A stretch of 64,000 nt of DNA from contig NW_027475133.1 of the NCBI RefSeq assembly GCF_051020985.1, forward strand, positions 5,270,001-5,334,000. The letters run 5' to 3'. Positions within the stretch are counted from its first letter, which is position 1; each line of letters begins with the position of its first letter. The notes below the pieces were generated by a model. The model was not told the DNA's origin and did not search any database. It saw only the letters and a list, made by a program, of their open reading frames with translations. This DNA comes from Nomia melanderi (Eukaryota; Arthropoda; Insecta; Hymenoptera; Halictidae). Below are positions 13,701-28,100 of this stretch, one piece after another. The translations under genes were made by a program, and so were the position numbers.

Positions 13701-14722
13701 ATAAATCTGTGCAGCGGGAACGACCTCGGACCACCAGGGGCCGAGAAAACCACCGTCTCATGGAGTCCGACTGTCAGGGTCTGGGAAAAATCCAATATAT
13801 ATCTGGTGATATCTCGGGTGCTATTAGCGATAGCTCAATAAATCAAAGTGAATTATCTGCAGGGGACCCTGTCGCATGAATCTGTGCAGCGGGAACGACC
13901 TCGGACCACCAGGGGCCCAGAAAACCACCGTCTCATGGGGCGGGACACTCAGGGTCAGGGAAAAATCCAATATATATCAGATGGTATCTCGGGTGCTATT
14001 ACAGATAGCGCAATAAATCAAAGTGCATTGTCTGTAAGCTGCCCTGGCGCATGAATCTGGGCAGCGGGAACGACCTCGGACCACCAGGGGCCGAGAAAAC
14101 CACCGTCACATGGGGCCAGACACTCAGGATCAGGGAAAAATCCAATATATATCTCGTGATATCTCGGGTGCTATTAGCGATAGCTCAATAAATCAAAGTG
14201 AATTATCTGCAGGGGACCCTGTCGCATGAATCTGTGCAGCGGGAACGACCTCGGACCACCAGGGGCCGAGAAAACCACCGTCTCATGGGGCCGGACACTC
14301 AGGGTCGGCGAAAAATCCAATATATATCTGGTGATATCTCGGGTGCTATTAGAGATAGCGCAATAAACCAAAGTGAATTGTCTGCAAGAGGCCCTGGCGC
14401 ATGATTCTGTGCAGCGGGAACGACCTCGGACCACCAGGGGCCGAGAAAACCACCGACACATGGGGCCGCACTCCCAAGGTCATGTAAAAACCCAGGATGT
14501 AACTGATGATATCTCGGGTGCTATTAGAGATAGCGCAATAAACCAAAGTGAATTATCTGCAGGAGTCCCTGGCGCATGCATCTGTGCAGCGGGAACTACC
14601 TCGGACCACCAGGGGTCGAGAAAACCACCGTCTCATGGGGCCGGACACTCAGGGTCAGGGAAAAGTCAAATATATATCTGGTGATATCTCGGGTGCTATT
14701 AGAGATAGCGCAATAAACCAAA

Positions 14723-17700
14723 GTGAATTGTCTGCAAGAGGCCCTGGCGCATGATTCTGTGCAGCGGCAACGACCTCGGACAACCAGGAGCCGAGAAAAT
14801 TACAGATATTCGGAATCCGTCACCCAAGGTCATGTAATAATCCAGCATATATCTGGTGATATCTCGGGTGCTATTAGAGATAGCCCAATAAACCAAAGTG
14901 AATTATCTGCAGGAGGCCCTGGCGCATGAATCTGTTCAGCGGGAACGACCTCGGATCACCAGGGTCCGAGAAAACCACCGTCTCATGGGGCCGGACACTC
15001 AGGGTCGGCGAAAAATCCAATATATATCGGGTGATATCTCCGGTGCTATTATCGATAGCGCAATAAACCAAAGTGAATTATCTGCAGGAGGCCAGGGCGC
15101 ATGAATCTGTGCAGCGGGATCGACGTCGGACCACCAGGGGCCGAGAAAACAACCGTCTCATGGGGCCGGACACACAGGGTCAGGGGAAAAGCCAATAAAT
15201 ATCTGGTGATATCTCGGGTGCTATTAGAGATTGCGCAATAAACCGAAGTGAATTATCTGCAGGAGGCCCTGGCGCATGCGTCTGTGCAGCGGGAACGACG
15301 TCGGACCACCAGGGGCCGAGAAAACAACCGTCTCATGGGGCCGGACACTCAGGGTCAGGGAAAAATCCAATATATATCTGGTGATATCTTGGTTGCTATT
15401 AGAGATAGCGCAATAAACCAAAGTGAATTATCTGCAGGAGGCCCTGGCGCATGCATGTGTGCAGCGGGAACGACCTCCGACCACCAGGGGCCGACACAAC
15501 CACCGTCTCATGGGACCGGACACTCAGGGTCAGGGAAAAATCCGATATATATGTGGTGATATCTCGGGTGCTATTACAGATAGCCCAATAAATCAATGTG
15601 TATTTTCTGTAGGAGGCCCTGGCGCATGAATCTGTGCAGCGGCAACGACCTCGGACCACCAGGGGCCGAGAAAACCACCGTCTCATGGGGCCGGACACTC
15701 AGGGTCAGGGAAAAATAAAATATATATCTGGTGGTATCTTGGGTGCTATTACAGATAGCGCAATAAATGAAAGTGCATTGTCTGTAAGCTGCCCTGGCGC
15801 ATGAATCTGGGCAGCGGGAACGACCTCGGACCACCAGGGGCCGAGAAAATCACCGTCTCGTGGGGCCGGACTGTCAGGGTCAGGGAAAAATCCAATATAT
15901 ATCTGGTGATATCTCGGGTGCTATTACAGATAGCGCAATAAACCAAAGTGCATTGCCTGTAGGAGGCCCTGGCGCATGAACCTGTGCAGCGGGAACGACC
16001 TTGGACCACCAGGGTCCGAGAAAACCACCGTCTCATGGGGCCGGACACTCAGGGTCGGCGAAAAATCCAATATATATCTGGTGATATCTCGGGTGCTATT
16101 AGAGATAGCGCAATAAACCAAAGTGAATTGTCTGCAAGAGGCCCTGGCGCATGATTCTGTGCAGCGGGAACGACCTCGGACCACCAGGGGCCGAGAAAAC
16201 CACCGACACATGGGGCCGCACTCCCAAGGTCATGTAAAAACCCAGGATGTATCTGATGATATCTCGGGTGCTATTAGAGAGAGCGCAATAAACAAAAGTG
16301 CATTGTCTGTAGGTGGCACTGGCGAGTGAATCTGTGCAGCGGGAACGACCTCGGACCACCAGGGGTCGAGAAAACCACCGTCTCATGGGGCCGGACACTC
16401 AGGGTCAGGGAAAAGTCAAATATATATCTGGTGATATCTCGGGTGCTATTAGAGATAGCGCAATAAACCAAAGTGAATTATCTGCAGGAGGCCCTGGCGC
16501 ATGAATCTGTGTAGCAGGAACGACCTCCGACCACCAGGGGGCGAGAAAACCACCGTCTCATGGGGCCGGACTGTGGGGGTCAGGGAAAAATCCACTATAT
16601 ATCTGGTGATATCTCGGGGGCTATTAGATATAGCGCGATAAATCAAATTGCATTGTCTGCAGGAAGCCCTGGCGCATGATTCTGTGCAGCGGGAACGACC
16701 TCGGACCACCAGGAGCCGAGAAAATTACAGATATTCGGAATCCGTCACCCAAGGTCATGTAATATTCCAGCATATATCTGGTGATATCTCGGGTGCTATT
16801 AGAGATAGCCCAATAAACCAAAGTGAATTATCTGCAGGAGGCCCTGGCGCATGAATCTGTTCAGCGGGAACGAGCTCGGATCACCAGGGTCCGAGAAAAC
16901 CACCGTCTCATGGGGCCGGACACTCAGGGTCGGCGAAAAATCCAATATTTATCGGGTGATATCTCCGGTGCTATTATCGATAGCGCAATAAACCAAAGTG
17001 AATTATCTGCAGGAGGCCAGGGCGCATGAATCTGTGCAGCGGGAACTACCTCGGACCACCAGGGGGCGAGAAAACCACCGTCTCATAGGGCCGGACTGTC
17101 GGGGTCAGGGAAAAATCCAATATATATCTGGTGATATCTCGGGTGCTATTACAGATAGCGCAATAAATCAAAGTGCATTGTCTGTAGGAGGCCCAGGCGA
17201 ATGAATCTGTGCAGCGGGAACGACCTCGGACCACCAGAGGCCGGGAAAACCACAGTCTCATGGGGCCGGACACTCAGGGTCAGGGGAAAATTCAATATAT
17301 ATCTGGTGATAGCTCGGGTGCTATTAGAGATAGCGCAATAAATCAAAGTGCATTGTCTGTAGGAGGCACTGGCGAATGAATCTGTGCCGCAGGAACGACC
17401 TCGGACCACCAGTGGCCGAGAAAATTACAGATATTCGGAATCCGTCACCCAAGGTCATGTAAAAATCCAGCATATATCTGGTGATATCTCGGGTGCTATT
17501 ACAGATAGCGCAATAAACCAAAGTGCATTGTCTGTAGGAGGCCCTGGCGCATGAATCTGGGCAGCGGGAACGACGTCGGACCACCAGGGGACGAGAAAAT
17601 CACCGTCTCATGGAGCCGGACACTCAGGGTCAGGGAAAAATCCAATATATATCTGGTGATATCTCGGGTGCTATTACAGATAGCGCAATAAACCAAAGTG

Positions 17701-19245
17701 CACTGCCTGTAGGAGGCCCTGGCGCATGAATCTGGGCAGCGGGAACGACCTCGGACCACCAGGGGCCGAGAAAACCACCGTCTCATGGGTTCGGACACTC
17801 AGGGTCAGGGGAAAATCCAATATATATCTGGTGATATCTCGGGTGCTATTACAGATAGCGCAATAAATCAAAGTGCATTGTCTGTAGGAGGCCCAGGCGA
17901 ATGAATCTGTGCAGCGGGAACGACCTCGGACCACCAGAGGCCGAGAAAACCACGGTCTCATGGGTCCGGACACTCAGGGTCAGGGGAAAATCCAATATAT
18001 ATCTGGTGATATCTCGGGTGCTATTAGAGATAGCGCAATAAACCAAAGTGAATTATCTGCAGGAGGCCCTGGTGCATGCATCTGTGCAGCGGGAACGACC
18101 TCGGACCACCAGGGGCCGAGAAAACCACCGTCTCATTGGTCCGGACACTCAGGGTCAGGGGAAAATCCAATATATATCTGGTTATATCTCTGTTGCTATT
18201 ACAGATAGCGCAATGAACCAAAGTGCATTGTCTGTAGGAGGCCCTTGCGAATGAATCTGTGCCGCAGGAACGACCTCGGACCACCAGTGGCCGAGAAAAC
18301 CACCGTCTCATGGGTCCGGACACTCAGGGTCAGGGGAAAACCCAATATATATCTGCTGATATCTCGGGTTCTATTACAGATAGCGCAATAAACCAAAGTG
18401 CATTGTCTGTAGGAGGCCCTGGCGCATGAATCTGGGCAGCGGGAACGACCTCGGACCACCAGGGGCCGAGAAAACCACCGTCTCATGGGTCCGGATACTC
18501 TGGGTCAGGGGAAAATCCAATATATATCTGGTGATATCTCGGGTGCTATTACAAATAGCGCAATAAATCAAAGTGCATTGTCTGTAGGAGGCCCAGGCGA
18601 ATGAATCTGTGCAGCGGGAACGACCTCGGACCACCAGAGGCCGAGAAAACCACCGTCTCATGGGTCCGGACACTCAGGGTCAGGGGAAAATCCAATATAT
18701 ATCTGGTGATATCTCGGGTGCTATTAGAGATAGCGCAATAAACCAAAGTGAATTATCTGCAGGAGGCCCTGGTGCATGCATCTGTGCAGCGGGAACGACC
18801 TCGGACCACCAGGGGCCGAGAGAACCACCGTCTCATGGGTCCGGACACTCAGGGTCAGGGGAAAATCCAATATATATCTGGTGATATCTCGGGTGCTATT
18901 ACAGATAGCGCAATAAATCAAAGTGCATTGTCTGTAGGAGGCCCTTGCGAATGAATCTGTGCCGCAGGAACGACCTCGGACCACCAGTGGCCGAGAAAAT
19001 TACAGATATTCGGAATCCGTCACCCAAGGTCATGTAAAAATCCAGCAAATATCTGGTGATATCTTGGGTGCTATTAGAGATAGCGCAAAAAACCAAAGTG
19101 CATTGTCTGTAGGAGGCCCTAGCGCATGAATCTGGGCAGCGGGAACGACCTCGGACCACCAGGGGCCGAGAGAATCACCGTCTCATGGAGCCGGACACTC
19201 AGGGTCAGGGAGAAATCCAATATATATCTGGTGATATCTCGGGTG
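14723..19245. repeat. HOR copy C, truncated, about 26 monomers
   Basis: Third copy of the large unit. It matches B at an offset of 6,300 from about 15,224 to 17,000 and A at an offset of 13,300 from about 16,998 to 19,240. It shares B's one-monomer deletion, keeps the two monomers B lost, and has its own two-monomer loss near 15,117-15,180. The match ends at about 19,235-19,260: A continues with CTATTAGAGATAGCG and AATAAACCAAAG, C with CTATTACAGATAGCG and AATAAACAAAAG followed by a different monomer order. Confidence 0.88.
15105..15212. other. Patchwork monomer at a two-monomer deletion in copy C
   Basis: The left part up to GGGATCGAC follows the B monomer near 8,460. The middle (GTCGGACC, then GAAAACAACCG) matches the B monomer near 9,000. 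The right part (GGACACACAGGG, then AAAAGCCAATAAAT) matches the B monomer near 8,870-8,900. Three sources within one monomer suggest a deletion plus a short conversion tract; this history is inference. Confidence 0.7.
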
Positions 19246-19528
19246 CTATTACAGATAGCGCAATAAACAAAAGTGCATTGTCTGTAGGAGGCCCTTGCGA
19301 ATGAATCTGTACCGCAGGAACGACCTCGGACCACCAGTGGCTGAGAAAATTACAGATACTCGGAATCCGTCACCAAAGGTCATGTAAAAATCCAGCAAAT
19401 ATCTGGTGATATCTCGGGTGCTATTAGAGATAGCGCAATAAACCAAAGTGCATTGTCTGTAGGAGGCCCAGGCGAATGAATCTGGCCAGCAGGAACGACC
19501 TCCGACCACCAGGGGCCGAGAAAACCAC
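19246..19528. repeat. Transition between the C and D blocks
   Basis: About 1.6 monomers that belong neither to the A/B/C order nor to the D1/D2 repeat. The stretch includes a monomer with GAATCTGTACCGCAGG and a variant TTACAGATACTCGG segment. Near-identical monomers recur inside D at about 22,050-22,320, so the border was built from D-type material. Confidence 0.65.
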
Positions 19529-22500
19529 CGTCTCATGGGGCCGGACACTCAGGGTCAGGGGAAAATCCAATATATATCTGGTGATATCTCGGGTGCTATT
19601 ACAGATAGCGCAATAAACCAAAGTGCATTGTCTGTAGGAGGCCCTGGCGCATGAATCTGTGCAGCGGGAACGACCTCGGACCACCAGGGGCCGAGAAAAC
19701 CACCGTCTCATTGGTCCGGACACTCAGGGTCAGGGGAAAATCCAATATATATCTGGTCATATCTCTGGTGCTATTACAGATAGCGCAATGAACCAAAGTG
19801 CATTGTCTGTAGGAGGCCCTTGCGAATGAATCTGTGCCGCAGGAACGACCTCGGACCACCAGTGGCCGAGAAAACCACCGTCTCATGGGTCCGGACACTC
19901 AGGGTCAGGGGAAAACCCAATATATATCTGGTGATATCTCGGGTTCTATTACAGATAGCGCAATAAACCAAAGTGCATTGTCTGTAGGAGGCCCTGGCGC
20001 ATGAATCTGGGCAGCGGGAACGACCTCGGACCACCAGGGGCCGAGAAAACCAACGTCTCATGGGGCCGGACACTCAGGGTCAGGGAAAAATCCAATATAT
20101 ATCTGGTGATATCTCGGGTGCTATTACAGATAGCGCAATAAATCAAAGTGCATTGTCTGTAGGAGGCACTGGCGAATGAATCTGTGCCGCAGGAACGATC
20201 TCGGACCACCAGTGGCCGAGAAAATTACAGATATTCGGAATCCGTCAACCAAGGTCATGTAAAAATCCAGCAAATATCTGGTGATATCTCGGGTGATATT
20301 AGAGATAGCGCAATAAACCAAAGTGCATTGTCTGTAGGAGGCCCTGGCGCATGAATCTGGGCAGCGGGAACGACCTCGGACCGCCAGGTGCCGAGAAAAC
20401 CACCGACTCACGGGGCCGGACACTCAGGGTCAGGGGAAAATCCAATATATATCTGGTGATATCTTGGGTGCTATTACAGGTAGCGCAATAAATCAAAGTG
20501 CATTGTCTGTAGGAGGCCCTGGCGCATGCATCTGTGCAGCGGGAACGACCCCGGGCCGCCAGGGGCCAAGAAAACCACCGTCTCATGGGGCCGGACACTC
20601 AGGGTCAGGGAAAAATCCATTGTATATCTGGTGATATCTCGGGTGCTATTAGAGATAGCGCAATAAATCAAAGTGCATTGTCTGTAGGAGGCCCTGGCGC
20701 ATGAATCTGGCCAGCGGGAAAGACCACGGACCACCAGGGGCCGAGAAAACCACCGTCTCATGGGGCAGGACACTCAGGGACAGGGAAAAATCCAATATAT
20801 ATCTGGTGATATCTTGGGTGCTATTACAGGTAGCGCAATAAATCAAAGTGCATTGTCTGTAGGAGGCCCTGGCGCAGGAATCTGAGCAGCGGGAACGACC
20901 TCGCACCACCAGGGGCCGAGGAAACCACCGTCTCATGGGGCCGGACACTCAGGGTCATGGAAAAATCCAATATATATCTGGTGATATCTCGGGTGCTATT
21001 ACAGAAAGCGCAATAAATCACAGTGCATTGTCTGTAGGAGGCCCTGGGGCATGAATCTGGCCCGCGGGAACGACCTCGGACCACCAGGGGCCGAGAAAAC
21101 CACCGTCGCAGGGGGCCGGGCACTCAGGGTCAGGGGAAAATCCAATATATATCTGGTGATATCTCGGGTGCTATTTGAGATAGCGCAATAAATCAAAGTG
21201 CATTGTCTGTAGGAGGCCCAGGCGCATGAATCTGGCCAGCGGGAACGACCTCGGACCACCAGGGGCCGAGACAACCACCGTCTCATGGGGCCGGACACTC
21301 AGGGTCAGGGAAAAATACAATATATATCTGGTGATATCTCGGGTGCTATTACCGATAGCCCAAGAAATCAATGTGCATTTTCTGTAGGAGGCCCTGGCGC
21401 ATGAATTTGTGCAGCGGGAACGACCTCGGACCACCAGGGGCCGAGACAACCACAGTCTCATGGGGCCGGACACTCAGGGTCAGGGGAAAATTCAATATAT
21501 ATCTGGTGATATCTCGGGTGCTATTAGAGATAGCGCATTAAACCAAAGTGAATTATCTGCAGGAGGCCCTGGCGAATGAATCTTTGCCGCAGGAACGACC
21601 TCGGACCACCAGGGGCCGAGAGAACCACCGTCTCATGGGTCCGGACACTCAGGGTCAGGGGAAAATCCAATATATATCTGGTGATATCTCGGGTGCTATT
21701 ACAGATAGCGCAATAAATCAAAGTGCATTGTCTGTAGGAGGCCCTTGCGAATGAATCTGTGCCGCAGGAACGACCTCGGACCACCAGTGGCCGAGAAAAT
21801 TACAGATATTCGGAATCCGTCACCCAAGGTCATGTAAAAATCCAGCAAATATCTGCTGATATCTTGGGTGCTATTAGAGATAGCGCAAAAAACCAAAGTG
21901 CATTGTCTGTAGGAGGCCCTAGCGCATGAATCTGGGCAGCGGGAACGACCTCGGACCACCAGGGGCCGAGAAAATCACCGTCTCAAGGAGCCGGACACTC
22001 AGGGTCAGGGAGAAATCAAATATATATCTGGTGATATCTCGGGTGCTATTACAGATAGCGCAATAAACAAAAGTGCATTGTCTGTAGGAGGCCCTTGCGA
22101 ATGAATCTGTACCGCAGGAACGACCTCGGACCACCAGTGGCTGAGAAAATTACAGATATTCGGAATCCGTCACCAAAGGTCATGTAAAAATCCAGCAAAT
22201 ATCTGGTGATATCTCGGGTGCTATTAGAGATAGCGCAATAAACCAAAGTGCATTGTCTGTAGGAGGCCCAGGCGAATGAATCTGGCCAGCAGGAACGACC
22301 TCCGACCACCAGGGGCCGAGAAAACCACCGTCTCATGGGGCCGGACACTCAGGGTCAGGGGAAAATCCAATATATATCTGGTGATATCTCGGGTGCTATT
22401 ACAGATAGCGCTATAAACCAAAGTGCATTGTCTGTAGGAGGCCCTTGCGAATGAATCTGTACCGCAGGAACGATCTCGGACCACCAGTGGCCGAGAAAAT

Positions 22501-25130
22501 TACAGATATTCGGAATCCGTCACCCAAGGTCAGCGGAAAATCCAATATATATCTGGTGATATCTCGGGTGCTATTAGAGATGGCGCAATAAACCAAAGTG
22601 CATTGTCTGTAGGAGGCCCTGGCGCATGAATCTGGGCAGCGGGAACGACCTCGGACCACGAGGGGCCAAGAAAACCACCGACTCACGGGGCCGGACTCTC
22701 AGGGTCAGGGGATAATCCAATATATATCTGGTGATATCTCGTGTGCTATTAGAGATAGCGCAATAAACCAAAGTGCATTGTCTGTAGGAGGCCCAGGCGC
22801 ATGAATCTGGCCAGCGGGAACGACCTCGGAGCACCAGGGGCCGAGAAAACCACCGTCTCCTGGGTCCGGACACTCAGGGTCAGGGGAAAATCCAATATAT
22901 ATCTGGTGATATCTCGGGTGCTATTACAGATAGCGCAATAAATCAAAGTGCATTGTCTATAGGAGGCCCTGCCGCATGAATCTGTGCAGCGGGAACGACC
23001 TCGGACCACCAGGGGCCGGGAAAACCACAGTCTCATGGGGCCGGACTCTCAGGGTCAGGGGAAAATTCAATATATATCTGGTGATATCTCGGGTGCTATT
23101 AGAGATAGCGCAATAAATCAAAGTGCATTGCCTGTAGGAGGCTCTGGCGAATGAATCTGTGCCGCAGGAACGACCTCGGACCACCAGTGGCCGAGAAAAT
23201 TACAGATATTCGGAATCCGTCACCCAAGGTCATGTAAAAATCCAGCATATATCTGGTGATATCTCGGGTGCTATTACAGATAGCGCAATAAACCAAAGTG
23301 CATTGTCTGTAGGAGGCCCTGGCGCATGAATCTGGGCAGCGGGAACGACGTCGGACCACCAGGGGACGAGAAAACCACCGTCACAGTTGGCCGGACACTC
23401 AGGGTCAGGGGAAAAGCCAATATATATCTGGTGATATCTCGGGTGCTATTAGAGATAGCGCAATAAACCAAAGTGAATTATTTGCAGGAGGCCCTGGCGC
23501 ATGCATCTGTGCAGCGGGAACGACCTCCGACCACCAGGGGCCGAGACAACCACCGTCTCATGGGGCCGGACACTCAGGGTCAGGGTAAAATTCAATATAT
23601 ATCTGGTGATATCTCGGGTGCTATTACAGATAGCCCAATAAATCAAAGTGCATTGTCTGTAGGAGTCCCAGGCGAATGAATCTGTGCAGCGGGAACGACC
23701 TCGGACCACCAGGGGCCGAGAAAACCACCGTCTCATGGGTCCGGACACTCAGGGTCAGGGGAAAATCCAATATATATCTGGTGATATCTCGGGTGCTATT
23801 ACAGATAGCGCAATAAATCAAAGTGCATTGTCTATAGGAGGCCCTGCCGCATGAATCTGTGCAGCGGGAACGACCTCGGACCACCAGGGGCCGGGAAAAC
23901 CACAGTCTCATGGGGCCGGACACTCAGGGTCAGGGGAAAATTCAATATATATCTGGTGATATCTCGGGTGCTATTAGAGATAGCGCAATAAATCAAAGTG
24001 CATTGCCTGTAGGAGGCTCTGGCGAATGAATCTGTGCCGCAGGAACGACCTCGGACCACCAGTGGCCGAGAAAATTACAGATATTCGGAATCCGTCACCC
24101 AAGGTCATGTAAAAATCCAGCATATATCTGGTGATATCTCGGGTGCTATTACAGATAGCGCAATAAACCAAAGTGCATTGTCTGTAGGAGGCCCTGGCGC
24201 ATGAATCTGGGCAGCGGGAACGACGTCGGACCACCAGGGGACGAGAAAACCACCGTCACAGTTGGCCGGACACTCAGGGTCAGGGGAAAAGCCAATATAT
24301 ATCTGGTGATATCTCGGGTGCTATTAGAGATAGCGCAATAAACCAAAGTGAATTATCTGCAGGAGGCCCTGGCGCATGCATCTGTGCAGCGGGAACGACC
24401 TCCGACCACCAGGGGCCGAGACAACCACCGTCTCATGGGGCCGGACACTCAGGGTCAGGGAAAAATTCAATATATATCTGGTGATATCTCGGGTGCTATT
24501 ACAGATAGCCCAATAAATCAAAGTGCATTGTCTGTAGGAGGCCCAGGCGAATGAATCTGTGCAGCGGGAACGACCTCGGATCACCAGGGTCCGAGAAAAC
24601 CACCGTCTCATGGGGCCGGACACTCAGGGTCGGGGAAAAATCCAATATATATCTGGTGATATCTCGGGTGCTATTACAGATATGCGCAATAAATCAAAGT
24701 GCATTATCTGTAGGATGCCCAGGCGAATGAATCTGTGCAGCGGGAACGACCTCGGACCACCAGGGACCGAGAAAATCACCGTCTCATGGAGCCGGACACT
24801 CAGGGTCAGGGAAAAATCCAATATATATCTGGTGATATCTCGGGTGCTATTACAGATATGCGCAATAAATCAAAGTGCATTATCTGTAGGAGGCCCAGGC
24901 GAATGAATCTGTGCAGCGGGAACGGCCTCGGACCACCAGGGGCCGAGAAAACCACAGTCTCATGGCGCCGGACACTCAGGGTCAGGGAAAAATCGAATAT
25001 ATATCTGGTGATATCTCGCGTGCTATTTGAGATAGCGCAATAAATCAAAGTGCATTGTCTGTAGGAGGCCCAGGCGCATGAATCTGGCCAGCGGGAACGA
25101 TCTCGGACCACCAGGGGCCGAGAAAACCAC
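19529..25130. repeat. HOR copy D1, 32 monomers (5,602 bp)
   Basis: Every monomer here recurs 5,602 bp downstream. 5,602 equals 32 x 175 + 2, and the two extra bases are the two 176-bp monomers near 24,680 and 24,856. Only a few differences from D2 were noticed: near 21,363 (CAAGAAATC against CAATAAATC), near 21,986 (TCAAGGAGCC against TCATGGAGCC) and near 22,018 (GAAATCAAATAT against GAAATCCAATAT). The start can lie anywhere in 19,529-19,615, because left and right parents are identical there. Confidence 0.93.
22832..24580. repeat. Five-monomer (875-bp) tandem duplication inside D1
   Basis: 22,832-23,706 is repeated at 23,707-24,581 with few changes. Shared marks include GTCTATAGGAGGCCCTGCCGC (22,957 and 23,832 regions), AAAATTCAATATA, GTAGGAGGCTCTGGCG, and CCGTCACAGTTGGCC. 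The next monomer after 24,581 (GGATCACCAGGGT) breaks the match. The same pair is present in D2, so the duplication predates the D duplication. Confidence 0.88.
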
Positions 25131-28100
25131 AGTCTCATGGGGCCGGACACTCAGGGTCAGGGGAAAATCCAATATATATCTGGTGATATCTCGGGTGCTA
25201 TTACAGATAGCGCAATAAACCAAAGTGCATTGTCTGTAGGAGGCCCTGGCGCATGAATCTGTGCAGCGGGAACGACCTCGGACCACCAGGGGCCGAGAAA
25301 ACCACCGTCTCATTGGTCCGGACACTCAGGGTCAGGGGAAAATCCAATATATATCTGGTCATATCTCTGGTGCTATTACAGATAGCGCAATGAACCAAAG
25401 TGCATTGTCTGTAGGAGGCCCTTGCGAATGAATCTGTGCCGCAGGAACGACCTCGGACCACCAGTGGCCGAGAAAACCACCGTCTCATGGGTCCGGACAC
25501 TCAGGGTCAGGGGAAAACCCAATATATATCTGGTGATATCTCGGGTTCTATTACAGATAGCGCAATAAACCAAAGTGCATTGTCTGTAGGAGGCCCTGGC
25601 GCATGAATCTGGGCAGCGGGAACGACCTCGGACCACCAGGGGCCGAGAAAACCAACGTCTCATGGGGCCGGACACTCAGGGTCAGGGAAAAATCCAATAT
25701 ATATCTGGTGATATCTCGGGTGCTATTACAGATAGCGCAATAAATCAAAGTGCATTGTCTGTAGGAGGCACTGGCGAATGAATCTGTGCCGCAGGAACGA
25801 TCTCGGACCACCAGTGGCCGAGAAAATTACAGATATTCGGAATCCGTCAACCAAGGTCATGTAAAAATCCAGCAAATATCTGGTGATATCTCGGGTGATA
25901 TTAGAGATAGCGCAATAAACCAAAGTGCATTGTCTGTAGGAGGCCCTGGCGCATGAATCTGGGCAGCGGGAACGACCTCGGACCGCCAGGTGCCGAGAAA
26001 ACCACCGACTCACGGGGCCGGACACTCAGGGTCAGGGGAAAATCCAATATATATCTGGTGATATCTTGGGTGCTATTACAGGTAGCGCAATAAATCAAAG
26101 TGCATTGTCTGTAGGAGGCCCTGGCGCATGCATCTGTGCAGCGGGAACGACCCCGGGCCGCCAGGGGCCAAGAAAACCACCGTCTCATGGGGCCGGACAC
26201 TCAGGGTCAGGGAAAAATCCATTGTATATCTGGTGATATCTCGGGTGCTATTAGAGATAGCGCAATAAATCAAAGTGCATTGTCTGTAGGAGGCCCTGGC
26301 GCATGAATCTGGCCAGCGGGAAAGACCACGGACCACCAGGGGCCGAGAAAACCACCGTCTCATGGGGCAGGACACTCAGGGACAGGGAAAAATCCAATAT
26401 ATATCTGGTGATATCTTGGGTGCTATTACAGGTAGCGCAATAAATCAAAGTGCATTGTCTGTAGGAGGCCCTGGCGCAGGAATCTGAGCAGCGGGAACGA
26501 CCTCGCACCACCAGGGGCCGAGGAAACCACCGTCTCATGGGGCCGGACACTCAGGGTCATGGAAAAATCCAATATATATCTGGTGATATCTCGGGTGCTA
26601 TTACAGAAAGCGCAATAAATCACAGTGCATTGTCTGTAGGAGGCCCTGGGGCATGAATCTGGCCCGCGGGAACGACCTCGGACCACCAGGGGCCGAGAAA
26701 ACCACCGTCGCAGGGGGCCGGGCACTCAGGGTCAGGGGAAAATCCAATATATATCTGGTGATATCTCGGGTGCTATTTGAGATAGCGCAATAAATCAAAG
26801 TGCATTGTCTGTAGGAGGCCCAGGCGCATGAATCTGGCCAGCGGGAACGACCTCGGACCACCAGGGGCCGAGACAACCACCGTCTCATGGGGCCGGACAC
26901 TCAGGGTCAGGGAAAAATACAATATATATCTGGTGATATCTCGGGTGCTATTACCGATAGCCCAATAAATCAATGTGCATTTTCTGTAGGAGGCCCTGGC
27001 GCATGAATTTGTGCAGCGGGAACGACCTCGGACCACCAGGGGCCGAGACAACCACAGTCTCATGGGGCCGGACACTCAGGGTCAGGGGAAAATTCAATAT
27101 ATATCTGGTGATATCTCGGGTGCTATTAGAGATAGCGCATTAAACCAAAGTGAATTATCTGCAGGAGGCCCTGGCGAATGAATCTTTGCCGCAGGAACGA
27201 CCTCGGACCACCAGGGGCCGAGAGAACCACCGTCTCATGGGTCCGGACACTCAGGGTCAGGGGAAAATCCAATATATATCTGGTGATATCTCGGGTGCTA
27301 TTACAGATAGCGCAATAAATCAAAGTGCATTGTCTGTAGGAGGCCCTTGCGAATGAATCTGTGCCGCAGGAACGACCTCGGACCACCAGTGGCCGAGAAA
27401 ATTACAGATATTCGGAATCCGTCACCCAAGGTCATGTAAAAATCCAGCAAATATCTGCTGATATCTTGGGTGCTATTAGAGATAGCGCAAAAAACCAAAG
27501 TGCATTGTCTGTAGGAGGCCCTAGCGCATGAATCTGGGCAGCGGGAACGACCTCGGACCACCAGGGGCCGAGAAAATCACCGTCTCATGGAGCCGGACAC
27601 TCAGGGTCAGGGAGAAATCCAATATATATCTGGTGATATCTCGGGTGCTATTACAGATAGCGCAATAAACAAAAGTGCATTGTCTGTAGGAGGCCCTTGC
27701 GAATGAATCTGTACCGCAGGAACGACCTCGGACCACCAGTGGCTGAGAAAATTACAGATATTCGGAATCCGTCACCAAAGGTCATGTAAAAATCCAGCAA
27801 ATATCTGGTGATATCTCGGGTGCTATTAGAGATAGCGCAATAAACCAAAGTGCATTGTCTGTAGGAGGCCCAGGCGAATGAATCTGGCCAGCAGGAACGA
27901 CCTCCGACCACCAGGGGCCGAGAAAACCACCGTCTCATGGGGCCGGACACTCAGGGTCAGGGGAAAATCCAATATATATCTGGTGATATCTCGGGTGCTA
28001 TTACAGATAGCGCTATAAACCAAAGTGCATTGTCTGTAGGAGGCCCTTGCGAATGAATCTGTACCGCAGGAACGATCTCGGACCACCAGTGGCCGAGAAA

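Larger units (their letters stand above)
8073..14722. repeat. HOR copy B, 38 monomers (6,650 bp)
   Basis: Second copy of the large unit. Compared with A it lacks one monomer (join at about 10,041-10,065) and two monomers (join at about 10,743-10,762), which explains 41 - 3 = 38. Outside these joins only scattered single-base differences from A were seen, for example GATAACGC in B near 12,605 where A has GATAGCGC near 5,955. The unit restarts at 14,723 with the same marker monomer as at 898 and 8,073. Confidence 0.9.
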
